The position numbers and the translations under genes were made by a program. A DNA stretch of 64,000 nucleotides. It comes from Saksenaea vasiformis B4078. Lineage: Eukaryota > Mucoromycota > Mucoromycetes > Mucorales > Saksenaeaceae. The notes beneath the pieces were generated by a model. It had not been told where the DNA came from, ran no database searches, and worked only from the letters and a program-made list of their open reading frames with translations. The first letter of the stretch is position 1, and each line of letters opens with the position of its first letter. Below, in pieces: positions 48,191 through 61,028 of the stretch. The stretch lies in the NCBI GenBank assembly GCA_000697055.1, contig JNDT01002356.1:279579-343578 (forward strand), in the 5' to 3' direction.

Positions 48191-50522
48191 ATCAAGGACG
48201 TAATGCGGAGGACTACATCGAAGAGGAAGGAGTCAACGTTCCGTTGCCTTTGGCCGCATGAATTGTTTTCTGTACCATGCAACGTAGGATAATCTCTGAT
48301 GCGGAAGGAAAACAGGAGAACACAGAGCGCAAATATTAGCGTTCAATTAAATGGAAAAACTATTTTCTCGCCACATAGTTCACTTTTAACTGACAGTAAG
48401 ATGAATGTAGCAGCGTACTTCTTGTTGTAACAACAGTTCCAGCACGCGATGTAATCATTTGATTCGTGGGATTTGTTACACGTACAGATCTACACCTTTG
48501 TGTTATGCAAACGTGATGTACAGACGCTAAGCGTGACATGTATGTAAGTCACTCAATAAGTTCTTGAGAATACAAAGCTCTACATGTAAGAGCATCACTT
48601 TGTTGGATAATGTCTCCAATTGCACCAGATAACTTTGCATCCCGAAGAGCCAAGGCAAAGGTTAACATACGTCATTAATATATCAGTTAAAATGCGGTCA
48701 TTTACGTAAAAGAACACAGTTTTCTGTGCGTAAAGAGTTTTGTTCGAGTAGCATAAAATATTGGCCATGGTTCTTATGAATGGCATCCAATTCTAGTTAT
48801 GAAGGGTGCACCCATCCACCAATGGCGGCCCCAGCCCCACGCCTGATTCAGAGAGGCCGGCAACAAGGAATTTCGTCGATGACTCCCGAAAGCGCCAACA
48901 CTTGAGTCATAATAACTGGAGAGCACCTGAAGAGATGTGGTACTTGGTAACCCCCTGTCAAAAATGGGTAATAGTAAGGTGACGACGCTTACTGCAGCGA
49001 CCACACTGCCTCGATAATTGAGACGGGGAATCACAAGGCCTAAACAACACACAAAGCAACCGGATAATCCTGGTCTTACGTTAAACTGGCAGGTATAACA
49101 CGATGCAATCAAGGTGAATAAAGATAAAGATAAAAAAATGGGATGTCTTCCCCTTTGGGCACCTTCGTTATGGCGAAGCATTCCTCTGTCCGAATGTTAG
49201 GGAATCCTCTCTTACACGACCATCAATTCCACGCAAGCAGCATATATAGCAACGCGTTTCAGTCACTTCAACGCCTTGATTTCCTTTAGTGTCTGTCTAA
49301 TTTGAGCGATTTGACCCCCCATTATGTTGTATCCATGCAAGAATGATAGAGGTAGATCGGGTGACACTTTTAACCAATCACGTAATATCCTTTTAAAAAT
49401 CCTTTGTTTTAAACCCACTATATACTTTGAGTTGGTGCTAGCTTGTTGCATTAACTGAATTGTAGCTATTTGTTTCATGTTACTGCGAGCACATCAGGTG
49501 AACTAGCTCACTGTTTTGAATGGCCATACAAGGCCTCCAACATTCTGAATAGGCTGCCACCACTATTCTAAGAATTTTGAAAAAAAATCTCTTCGCCTGA
49601 AATGGAGGCCGACGGTATATACGTTTGTGTATAGCCCATTTATGAATGTTTAGTGCAGGTCAGATAGTAGGAAGATAGGGAAGTGGATCTCCATATTTGG
49701 GGTTGTTATTGTCCGTATTTTAAAGTGACATGTGAGATTCCTGCTTTCTATGGTGTCACGCTATTGTCATAACGTTCACGGTAATGTATCACTGCCACGT
49801 AAGGGAAGGTTACGCTACCATGTTGTCATATCTTTGACGTAAAAAGAAGGCCTTTTTCCTTTGTGAGATTCACATTCAAAAAGATCACAAGTTTTTGCGA
49901 GACATGATCGGAATATGTAACAAACTTTGTTCCACATCAGTTTAAAATTCAGTAAAGAAAAAAAACCGCTGTTTAATATCACAAATAAAGTGGTGATCAA
50001 TTACTTTACGGAAATGCTACTTCATCTAATGTGACGTTCAAAGGGGCTTTGATTTCGATTGATGATCGGAATTTTACGCGGCTCTGAACTGTGAATTATG
50101 CTCGAAATTACGCTAATTCGCCAGCAAGGTAATGAGTGTTTTAAGAACAAACTGTATCACATAAGAACACGTTATGTCCATTTCAAAGTGCGAAGTGGCG
50201 CATTCGGTGGTGTAGCCAAGGAATCCGAGATTCCCCTTGAATTAACTATATGCTGTAACCGTTATTACGGAACGCTACGTGTGCTTTGATTTATGACCTC
50301 AGCAGTAGAGAACGGTAATCTCGAAAACCAAGGCGAATTGGTGTAACGCTGCACGCGCCACGTTTTCTTTGTCAGTAAGAAGGTGGAAAAAGGAAACGGA
50401 TCTTGCACCCTAGTTAAAAAAGTCACGCGGAAAGGTTCGTACCTATTCAGCCCCTCATTCCTTCCCTTCTATTAGAAACTGTCATCAGAACACAGGATTG
50501 TGCCCGTGATTGCAATCGACGT
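48191..50522. other. Gene-poor spacer
   Basis: Only the clean short frame at 49263-49478 stands out (listed separately). A fragment resembling the repeat core (AAGGCCTAAACAACA) occurs near 49036. The right end contains the creC promoter. Confidence 0.4.
49263..49478 (-). CDS. Hypothetical 71-residue frame
   Basis: Starts MKQIATIQLMQQASTNSKYI and continues with a basic amphipathic segment (LKQRIFKRILRDWLKV) and LSFLHGYNIMGGQIAQIRQT. Composition is gene-like and helical, but no family, splice partner or promoter is recognised. It may be a remnant. Confidence 0.25.
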   Translation of the reverse strand: MKQIATIQLMQQASTNSKYIVGLKQRIFKRILRDWLKVSPDLPLSFLHGYNIMGGQIAQIRQTLKEIKALK

Positions 50523-53192
50523 ATGGATAATTACCTTCAAACGGTGAGTGAAACGGCCCTGCGATGGAAGACCGGTCTTGATCGGGAAATGGAACATGGT
50601 TGAATCGGTCCGTGTTGTAGTTTTCGTATGATTTACCCCGTTACGGATGCCTAATCCAAACGATCGTTTTTAGACTGCAGTGTTAAATAGCCTCTCGCGC
50701 AATAGCAATGGGATCAATTCACCCAATACACAATCAACAAAGTTGTTACAACCATACCCCTCTTCCAGTGACAAAACTTCCAGCAATAGCATACGGACAC
50801 CAGAAGGTGTCTATCCTAATATTCAGGACGTTTTCTTTGAAACAATAACTCCTCAATTTTCGACGGGTACTCATGTTTTTGTTACCAACGTGAAATCTAA
50901 AGATCATACCCACGGAGTCTTGGGTGTATCAACACATAATTCATCAACTGCATCATCGACTTCTGAAACTGCTGGATCAGACAATGTTGTCTCGCATGGA
51001 ACCAAACAAAACGAATGTTCAAAAAACACCACCATTCCTGGTATCCATATAATAAAATCCGAAGCTCTACCTATTCCCAAGCAAAAGAACAAATTCTCTA
51101 TGTCATCCTCCTATTCCTCACCCATTCCGGAGCGGGCATTGGGGGTTACGTGCACGCTACAAAGTACAAACTCAAGTCATTCTGCATCCTACACCTCGGA
51201 ACTTACGGCGAGCCTGACGTCCAATTCCTTCCACACTAATTCTCAGGAACCGTACTTGAATCATCCTCCTGACATGCTGTCCCTCGGTGTCGAGACTCCA
51301 CGGGATGATTTGTCGTCTTCGCCCGGGGGAGGCAGTAGTGTTGGCTCGTTTTCATCGTTGTTTGGTCGAAGTCATCGTCACACCAATTCACCTCATCGTT
51401 CACGCAAGCCGAAGAACAGCCTAGCAAAATGCAAGTCAAGTCTGATTGAACGGGTCATATTGCACGATCAGTTGACTACAATCCTTGCAGCAAGATCAAA
51501 TGAGGACGAATTTGTGTTTTTCAATGTAGGGATGAGCTTCCTGTGGATGGATACTCATAATCACCCAAAGGTAAGGGTCAAGGTCTGCGCCTGCGGCAGT
51601 GCATTGACCACTTGTCAGGATCCCCTCTCCCGAATTATATTTTCAAAAGCACACCCGACGTGTCATGACGTGAACAGCAGCATGGATGTCATTATTGGTC
51701 TATCTTCCGGCGACTGCGTGTGGTATGATCCTTTAAGCAATAGATACTCACGGATAAACAAAAACGTAAGTAAAGAGGCGCTATAAGCTGAAATGATTTA
51801 TTTATTTATTTTTGACGTTGCATTAGGGTGTCATGAATAGTACTAGTGTCACCATGATACAGTGGGTCCCAGGTTCAGAGGATCTGTTCATGGCATCGTT
51901 CAGTGATGGTTCGATGATATTGTTTGACAAAGAACAGGATGATCAAAATTTTCCGCTGCCGTTGGCACAGCCATGGAAAGAAGGACGGTTTGTATCGTTC
52001 GATAGGCTCGGCGTTCATTGCCGATTTTCCTGATTGTTAACAATTCCGATGTAGTTTGCAAGTAACAAAACCGCAGAAGCATTCAAAGCACAATCCCGTC
52101 TCCCATTGGCGTGTCAGTCCAAAGAGCGTTGCAGGTAAACAAAACAGTGTAGGAACTTGTTTTGTGGACAGAATTAAATTAAACGGGTTTGTGTTGTAAG
52201 CTTTTGCTTTTTCGCCAGATGGGTTACACATTGCTACAGTCGGCAAGGACGGACTTTTGCGCATTATTGATTATACTCAGGAGAGGTAAGTACTCAAAAG
52301 GAGATCACAACGGTATGGAAATAAAAGTTTTAGGATATGTGATGTATTTGCTTCTTATTACGGCAATTTGCTGTGCGTTGCATGGAGCCCGGATGGAAAA
52401 TATTTATTGGCAAGTGGATTAGGCTTTCTGATACGTGTATACTAAACACAATTGTTTTTGTAGACAGGAGGGCAGGATGATCTTGTAACCATTTGGTCCG
52501 TTCAAGAGCAAAGGATAATAGCCAGGTGTCAGGGTCACAAATCATGGGTAACAAGTTTGCACAGTTTGTGGCACACGCAAACCTGGACATTGAACTCTAT
52601 TTACTTTAGGTTACTGCAGTAGCTTTTGACCCATGGCGGTGTGATGAGAAAGTGTACCGGTTTTCCAGCGTTGGCGAAGATTGTAACCTTATCATGTGGG
52701 ATTTCTCCGTCAGCGCGTTACATCGACCCAAACATGTAAGATAAACAAAAGGTCAGAGGGCAAAATATAATTAACCGTTCCATTTTATTTGTTCTTCTGT
52801 ATCCATAGAAATCTCGGAGAGTATCTACGCTTTCCAGACATAATACCAAGGAGTCTCCTGTGGTTATGTCGCCTCTTCCTGACGAAACAAAAAAGGAGCG
52901 ATGGTCGTTTCGGATGTTTGGTTTATCTGAAGATGTGGCTGGTTCGACATTTCGCCGATTCCGCAAACGGTCCACTCTGTCTGCGGGGTTATTTGGTTCG
53001 TCAATGGATTGTGACCTCAGTGGTCCATCGATACATCCGCCTTTGAAAAAGACAGAAGTTTCACTTTTGCAACCTATATCAGCACAAAATGTTCATGCAG
53101 ATCCGTGCGTTGATGTTGTGTTTAGAGAAAATTATATTCTCACAACGGATCGACGGGGAAGAACACGTATATGGGGCAGGCCCCAAAAATGA
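50523..53192 (+). CDS. creC: creC/WDR20-type WD40 protein (deubiquitinase cofactor)
   Basis: Ten exons: 50523-50543, 50674-51570, 51619-51765, 51827-51987, 52055-52134, 52219-52285, 52334-52409, 52464-52547, 52610-52735 and 52809-53192, totalling 2043 nt (680 residues), all in phase. After a Ser-rich N-terminal 250 residues come the WD40 segments: [89 protein letters not shown] and, at the end, [19 protein letters not shown] with TRIWGRP, the typical creC/WDR20 close. In Aspergillus creC works with the deubiquitinase creB in carbon catabolite control; WDR20 activates USP12/46. The intron at 52410-52463 has a GC donor (GCAAGT), needed to keep KYLLTGGQDD in frame. Confidence 0.93.
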
Positions 53193-53743
53193 AGTGCGCG
53201 AAGTCAGTATTCTGTCCCTGTGATCTTGGTCACGCTACGAACTGAGTTCAAATAACTATACCCAAAAAAAAAGGCAAAAAAAACAGGAAATCTTCTTGGA
53301 TAATGACGTCTTCGTCTTTTGTATTGCATGCATTGTAAAAAAGGTTTAGAGTTTTTGTTGCACGTCAAGGGAAGGAAAGTAAAAAGGAAAATACGGCGTG
53401 ATCATTGTTCGCTAAGGAGCGGCCGATGTGATCCACACACACACAAACACACACACATACGCAGAGGTATCCATACACACGTACACTAAATTTCCTGCTC
53501 CGAAAAAGTATCGGATAAGTTCCGGGTGATGCATGAAGTTAAAGAGTAACAGTCGCCCTAATTTTTAAGGTGCGATCTTCAAGGTTTTTTCTTTTTTTTT
53601 CTTTTTTTCTCTTTACTCTTTATCTTCTTTCTTCTTTTGCTCTTTTTCCCTTTACTTTTTGTTTCACACAAACAACAACACCTCCTGAAAAAAACATACA
53701 CCCCCTGAAGATTGACCTTATCTGACTACAATTAAAACATACA
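53193..53743. other. Intergenic region with pyrimidine tract, promoter of the SWIRM gene
   Basis: Contains a CA microsatellite (listed separately) and a CT-rich stretch (53583-53670) that is almost entirely pyrimidine, 75-160 bp before the next ATG, a typical fungal core-promoter composition. Confidence 0.5.
53433..53459. repeat. CA microsatellite
   Basis: An imperfect run of CA dinucleotides about 27 bases long, interrupted once by AA and ending in CATAC. Confidence 0.85.
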
Positions 53744-54711
53744 ATGGCCCAAACTTCCCACAACAGTTCTTTGCAAATTATGCAAGAACAGACTTCAAAA
53801 AAGAGATGTGCTGATTCTTGTTTTACTCCCCATCAAAATATATCTCTTCTTTCTCCTCCCTTAACTCCCACAGAAACCAAGGTTACCCCATCCGTACCAT
53901 GGCAACCACCTACTACGGATCGACCATTGGTGGCTCCTTTCACAAAAAGGAACAAACAGTTTATCGAATCCTATGCACAGATGGTTCATTTTCTCCGACC
54001 ACAGGGACAATCACGTATTCACAAATCAGAACGAATTTTCCAATTGGATGTCTACGAAGCGTTGGCAAGCCAACTGGAAAAAGATCACCAACCACCGGAG
54101 ATCGATGATGGAAGCGGAAGTCGTTGTCGCCCTGTTTGTGCGAGGTTGGACAAGAACGTCGTACAGCAATCCAGAAAAAGAAGGCGAACAATGTCCGACA
54201 GAACCGTGACCGATAAGGCCAAGTCTCGCGTTTCAAAAACGCCAGCACAGAAAAAGGACAAGACCGACACAGCCGCTGCATTTGACACTATTGACATCGA
54301 TTCTGACGATATTACACACTATCCGCATGCTTGGATTCCAAACCCGAACCATTTGGATCAAGTGCCTGTCAAGGTGTTTTGGAAAGGTAACCAGATCTTT
54401 CGGAAAATACAGATGTTCATGTTTGTTTTTTTTCTTACTAAGGTGCTCCTCTCTTGATCAACGATTACCCCTATTTTGAAAGACTTCATCCAGCAGAAGC
54501 AAACATTGCTTCTACTCTTCGTCTGACTCCTGTGCAATATCTACGCTGCAAGCGAGTCCTTATCCGTGCTGCCCAACAATATGACCTCACATCAACTCCG
54601 TTTCGGAAGTCAGATGCTCAAAAGTTGTGTCGAGTGGATGTGAACAAAACAAGCGCCCTTTGGACAGCCTTTGGCCAACTTGGCTGGCTAGGTCCTAATT
54701 GGCCTAATTGA
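53744..54711 (+). CDS. SWIRM-domain chromatin protein (Fun19/Laf2-like)
   Basis: Exons 53744-54386 and 54443-54711 join at a Gly codon, 303 residues. The first two thirds are low complexity with basic clusters (QSRKRRRTMSDR). The C-terminal 90 residues form a SWIRM domain: WKGAPLLINDYPYFERLHP, then EANIASTLRLTPVQYLRCKR, AAQQYDLTSTPFRKSDAQKL and a terminal LWTAFGQLGWLG. The LTPxQYLxCKR and FRKxDAQKLxRxDVNK pattern is that of fungal single-SWIRM proteins (budding yeast Fun19, fission yeast Laf1/Laf2), some of which associate with histone deacetylase complexes. A nuclear role is inferred. Confidence 0.88.
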
Positions 54712-57700
54712 ATGTGTTTTATTTCTTTATTACAACTTATATATGATACCCTGTATGTACGAAAAAAAAAAAAATTTAACCCTTCACAAGATTGTACAGT
54801 AAAAAAAAAAAAAGTTATGAACACAAGCCAATAAACTGCGAGATATATGTCATGCTTCTTTTTTTTCCTTTTGCCCACAGCGCACTTATCTAATTGCTAT
54901 TTCCGATAGCGGGTGATGGCGATAGCAATGATCCCAATTGCACTATTGGCACGTTTATAAGAGACAATGGATCTACTTTTTCATTGTTCGTATAATTAAC
55001 CCACTATTATCATTGCTTGATCTATCAGCATGCCATCTTTGATTTGGATCCGACTAAATCAAGGTTGGTCACTTAAAACACAGAGCGCAGTATCCATTTC
55101 TGCATCAATGTTTCAAATTTTGCCTATTTTTCAGGAGGATGAGGCATTCAGGAAAAAAAATGCATCAGGTGCAGCTGGATGTAGGATGTGTGAGAAATAA
55201 TGCAGATGACCACGGTTACATCATGCTCAACGTATCAGAAATGCCTGCTTCCCGCTGACGTGTCTAAACAAGTGAGAACAAGCGTCTATCTTCTTGGGAT
55301 GATGGGAGGCTTTGCGTTTATCAGCTGATGGATGAAAAAATAGCTTGATTTGCCTAAGCCTCTTTTATAGCCATTTGCCCTGGCATTGGAGACAGGAATG
55401 ATATTCCAATCCACAGATGTGGATATAAACAACAATACAAATCTAAAGACGCACGTACATGATGTAGATATCGGGATGTGAAGTCGGACAAGGTACCATA
55501 TGCCAGAGTTTGCGTCATTGTGCATGGGGTTCGATCAAGTGACTAGGGATTGCAACAGGATCGTCGTTTCAAGCAGTGGGTTCGATGTGATACAGGAAAT
55601 TCGGAGCGGAGTTTGGCGGGTTGCGATGGTTACTGTAAAGAATGGGATGGTTTTAATATATTTAGGTTTAACCTTCCATCCTTTATCTTTTGTGTCTTGC
55701 TATCAATTGAAAAGCAAATTACTAAAAGCAATGCCAATGATGACAGATAAATTGTTTAGGTAAACAGACTAGTTCGAGGACTGCGCTAAGGGAAGGAAAA
55801 GGCATGGGCGACTTGGCGGATATTCAATGACTGTTTAGAGTTTGGAAAAAATTTCCAAAAGGCTGAGCTGCGCTGCGCTGCGATTTGCGCGAAACGACTG
55901 ATTGTTGGTTATTCACCAATAACCGCTGTTCTTCAGCGAACTCAGCCTCTGGTACATACAATGACGTCCGTTAATGGCAAATGATGCAAATCGCAAAACG
56001 CCAGTAATACTCACTTAACGCGTTTTGAGACTTAAGCTTTTATGTGGATGGCATCTTTTCCTTTGACACTGTGCAAGTAGCTATTAAAAATAAGTGAATT
56101 AGCTCAAAGTTATCGGCGCATTTCTGGGGGGAAGCAAATCGTAAGAGAATTTCTTCTAGCGGACATTTCCGTCTGTGATATCCGGCATTGTTTGGCAAAC
56201 GGAAGTTTAATCATGATTTTGAAAACAGACGGCCTGGAGAGATCACGAATGCAAGCGGCGATCAAGTTTTAACCTAATCCAGGAGCTTCGTCCGTAGCAT
56301 ACCAAAGAGCTATCCACCTGAAGAACAAATACTACGTCAGATTTAACACCAACGACACGTCAGAAAATAAGATCCGACTGTACTCATTGCAAATCCAGAC
56401 TAGACGTGCGATCGCAGTTGCACATCTCGTGATAAAAATAAATTGCTAAAGAGACGTTGGATCGCAGCTACATCTTCATCTATGTGACCGCGCACAATAG
56501 AAAAAAGCCCAATTGACACCATTGAACCCCGAGAACTGGAAGGCAAATGTATCTAAGCATCAGATAGCTGCTTTCAAATCAAACAGTCGCAAAAAGAAGT
56601 TCTATGAAGCCACTCACGTACCCAAAAGGGAGATAAGCGTGTTGATACATAATGCATCTGTCTACAAAACAAGTATGGTACCTTCGTTCACATAGAGCAA
56701 CCGCTAAACTCTCTTCAGGAAGATGAAGTGTTATCCTAGGGACATGGTCAATCCCATCGTTACAAGTTGTGCCGGATCCACTTGTGGATAAATCAATATG
56801 TTATCGGAGGTTGGCGCCTGCAAACACAGTTACAGATAGGGCAGTAGGCAAAGTGTTCGCCAATCGAATTTAGAGGCGTACTTGGTTAGAGGGCGTTTGT
56901 TAACTAAGCAAAATCCAAAAATAGTTAATACAAAAAAAAGTTGTTGCCTGAATACTGTGATCCCATAAGCTAGAAGCTCCTCGCTACAAATTTGGAGAGG
57001 CTATAAATCGAACCTTCACAATAGGAACAAAACAAAGCCAAGAATAGGGGTGAGTCATCCAATACACCGTTCAACAAAAAGAGAACGCGTGGAACCCGGG
57101 ACTACATTCAAAGACTTAAAACAAACAAATATGGCTCGGGGAAACGCTGCAATCGGCGTTCTGAGAAGGCGTGCTGGGAAAATGAATGTCTCCGAAAGGT
57201 CCTCTGATCCCAGTTGTGCTTCAATTTAGCCATGTATAGATTTCTCAGGAATATCTTGGAATCCATCATGGATAATAGAAGGCTAATTGTGGGTGCTGTT
57301 ACTGCAGTAAAAAAAAAAAAAAGGTGCGGCACTTGCGCGAGATCATAAGTACCATCTTCAGGCGTTGGGGCAGCAAGCGCAGCGAGATATTTGCTCATTT
57401 GCCTTACAGTAAAGCAAGTGATGGCTGACCTGATTGAGCTGAAAATGCGGCAGTAGTGTAAGCGTCAAAGCGAGCTTATTTTGCGCGTTAAGTGATGTCC
57501 GCTCTATCATGTGTTGATATTTACATATGCAAGCAATTAGTTCCATTGAATAGATTTGGGCGTCCATGTATCGAAAGATAAGTATATGTGTAAGCAAAGC
57601 CAACTACGTACATTTAATAATGCTTTAAAATGCGCCTCCACACCAACGACTTTATTACGCTACAATTGCTTCATACAGCTGCTTGATAAAAAGTTCGCAA

Positions 57701-59673
57701 TGAATTGCAAACCGATTAATAACAGAAAAGGCTCATCTGTAAGCATCTACTCTTTCTGTTCCAAAGATATGTGACCATCGTTGGGACATGGTTGGTCGAC
57801 GTTGACCGTGTGAAAGTCTATCACAAGCATGTGTATGCTCCTGCTATGTAAGTGATGATAAGCAGTTCTTACATGCACCGAAGTTTTGCTTGCGATATCT
57901 TTTAGTTTTACACCAGCTAGATGGAGATCAACAATTCTAACTTTTCCTCACTAGTGAAGTGCATCGTGCAGTACATATATTGACTGAGAAAGGCAACGTT
58001 CTGTATCAACTCTCAACTTTCAAGGTTCAGGCGATTTGAAGCTTTTTTTTAGGCCCTATACTACCGCGCAGTATCTCTGCCTGTGAGATCCATACTTGAT
58101 TCATTGATTTCTTATAGATATCGCAGTCAGTAACTATCACCTGTCAAGGCTACCACGCTCAAGAACCAGTACTGACGCACGCTATTTTAGAGAATTACGC
58201 TTAGTGTTTTATCTGGCAATGTACGGTAAGTACAGGGATCTAGGAAAAATAACGTTTAGGCGCACTGTAAACCTCATAATTCTTCAGCCGCTCGCGATTG
58301 GAGGGCCCAAATGGACTGAAATTCACATGGTGACCCAATATCTGTATTTGCGGCACAGACATATGATCAAGAAATGCACAACTTGTTTGAAGTGGTAAAA
58401 AAGGCACAGATCAATTCTAGATAACGTGATAGTGACTGCAAAAAAGGACTTGAATGAACGATGGCGGTTACGAGCGTCTGCAAGTTTGTTCTAGACATGT
58501 TTACCTCGATCAGGTTGCTTTTGCATTACCAGCTTTTCGTCGCAATCGCATATTTTCTGCAAACACCACGGTAATGTAGCTATTTATCATCGGCTGGCAG
58601 GTATATATAATACGAAGAAGATGCACAATGACTCAAAGGAGCACGATGGAAGACTGTGCAATGAGTTCCGCAATCTGCAATTCCTACCTCAAACTGTCGT
58701 ATATGCATCACTTTTCGCCTCAAATCCGTTTCATAAGCGGAGTGTGAAGTATGTGCGTTAGAGTGGGATAAGAAAAAATATCGTGTGAACCCATTGCAAA
58801 TCCAAAAGAATCGTTTGATCATTATAATACGTATTAAACAGAATAGACTGCACTGTTCTCAGATCGAGAAAAGTCAAGAAGGATTATTGAATAAGGTTTT
58901 CATGTTATCGTCCGTCTGCTTCGGTTTATATATGCTCAGACATACTATATTTTCTGAAACGTGCGTAATTCGTGTACGTTCTCCAAATCTTATGCGAAAA
59001 GAAGGGAGGGGGAAATGTGGCCGCTTGTCTCGGCTCACACTGAGAAATTCTGCCGTGTCGTATAAAAGAAAAGTAAGTAATCCAGCAGTATGCACGTTAT
59101 GAAACGTTCAGTGTTGGTGATACTTGTGGCAGCATAAGCACGTCCAACGACTCCTACATGGTTTTGTGTTCTGCCAGTACCATACTCATTTAGATTGGGC
59201 GTGGCTATTGTCATCGCTATCGCTTTCACGTAAAGCTATCAATTGATGTAGAATCCAGTCTTGCTTGGGACAGATGTTTTCAATTCGTGTTCAGTTCGAT
59301 CAAACTCAAATCAGGAGTTGCTTTTGACGTCTCAAAGTGACGGAGCTGAAAATCATAGTACCCGATCCGGAAAGGAGTTAATCAAGATCGGATTAAAGGC
59401 GATCCACAGTTTGGGAAAACATGAAGCACCAAGTGGGTCCCATTCTCCGTTATCAATGATCCTTGCATTAACCTCAGGGACAAATATTATGGCCATTGGT
59501 TTTGATAATCAGTGCTAACACACAGATGGTTGTCAAATTGAACAAAGCGTCTTACCTCATGGATCTCCCAATAAGGAAGTCCGACTCTCCGAAGTTTACT
59601 CGTCACGCTTGTTCATCCACAGGAAAAAAAAAATTACGGTGTCTACTTTCTCCTCTTCTTTTTACTCTGCGTT
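54712..59673. other. Five kilobases without a recognised gene
   Basis: No frame above 105 codons and none with known motifs, splice-consistent extension or repeat structure. A-runs (54763-54775, 54801-54813, 57309-57322) and a short GCTGC tandem (55863-55880) are the only simple features. The right-most 200 bp include a pyrimidine-rich leader of SVF1. It may be decayed transposon sequence, but nothing identifiable remains. Confidence 0.45.
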
Positions 59674-60945
59674 ATGGCTTCTTGGTGTGAGTGACAATAG
59701 GTCGCTTACAGTGGTGATGTACTCATCTATGTCAATCTGTTCTTTTTCTTCTCAGTTTCACAAATTACAAGCACTGTCTCCAATGTTACTGGTTTAGGCA
59801 CTTCCGTTGAAGAGGTCAAGACCGTTGCTCAGACTGCGGAAAATGGTCAATACTATGGTAAACTTAGTGAGAACGATCTGAACTGGACCTTGGCATCTGG
59901 ATCGTCAACGGAAAACCAAGTTTTCTATGTTACGACAAAAGATGGAGGTTTCGCCTTCGCCCAATTGATTCACTCCAACATTGGGTAAGGCGATACATCA
60001 AGCAATCGTGTAGTTTAACTTCAGCATGATTTTCTCAGCATCTGGAACCCTACAGTGTCCTTTACCTTCCGCTTCTATAACCCCAAAACGAACACCAATG
60101 TCTTCAAGAATATTAATATGTCCAAGTTTGAATTGTCAAGTGACCGTCGTTCAGTCAAGACTGATCACTTCAATATCACTTTGGACCCTTCGCAGACAAC
60201 ATTCAAGGTTGAGATTACTCATCCTGAAGTGGTTGTATCCTTGGATTTTACACGCATCGACCGCGGTTTCAAAGTAGGAGAAGGCAAGACATACTTGGGC
60301 GGAGACCAAAGTTCGTCAGCTGGCTTTGTCTCGCACAAATTCTGGCCACGAGCTCAGGCCAAGGGAACATTTATTGTAAACAAACTTCTGCATGAAGTTG
60401 AAGGTGATGGCATGTTTATTCATGCTATCCAGGGCATGCAACCTCAGCTCATTGCCTCCAACTGGAATTTTGTCAATTTCCAAGCTCCAGGCACGGCACT
60501 GTCAATGATGCAGTTCCAGACCACCAAGCAGTACGGCGCAATCGAGATTAACCAAGGCTCTCTCGTTCTAAACGACAAGCTCATCTGTGTATCCGTAGAC
60601 AATCATGTGGAACTACTTGATCTTCGAAAAGATGCAGATACTGGCTACGACATTCCCCAGAAGATTAAACTGACATGGAGCGGAAAGACAATTGTAGAGC
60701 AGGAGAACGAGGAACCAAAAGGTGTATCCATTGTCATGGTTGTCGATGTCAAGAATTTGGTGGACAAGATTGACGTACTGGCTGAAATTCCTTGGTTCCT
60801 CAAGAAGCTTGTCCAAACCTTTGTTGTCAAACCCTACATTTATCAATGGCTTGACACCGCTAAAGCTGAGATTGTTGTAGGCGATGATAAGGTAGAAGTC
60901 GAAGGCAAATGCTTCCAAGAGTTGGTGTTTGTATCCGGCTTTTAA
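59674..60945 (+). CDS. SVF1: Survival factor Svf1 (lipocalin-like, ceramide trafficking/oxidative stress)
   Basis: Exons 59674-59686 (13 nt), 59756-59984 and 60039-60945, in phase, 382 residues, close to the normal Svf1 length. The tiny first exon gives MASW and joins to FSQITSTVSNVTGLG, like the amphipathic N-terminus that targets yeast Svf1 to membranes. Family blocks: YYGKLSENDLNWTLASGSS, FAFAQLIHSNIG, SFTFRFYNPKT, FIHAIQGMQPQLIASNWNFV, NFQAPGTALSMMQFQTTKQY and a C-terminal GKCFQELVFVSGF. Svf1 supports survival under oxidative stress and has been linked to ceramide transport between ER and Golgi. Confidence 0.93.
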
Positions 60946-61028
60946 ACGTGTTTATACATTTTGCACATTCCCTCCATGTTCGACGTCTCGGAGCCAATTA
61001 CATTTTCTATATTATGCTTTTCTCCTTC

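Noticed and set aside
55856..55890. GCTGC tandem and short GC-rich palindrome-like stretch
   Set aside because: Too short for a CRISPR-like, origin or structural call; simple-sequence noise.
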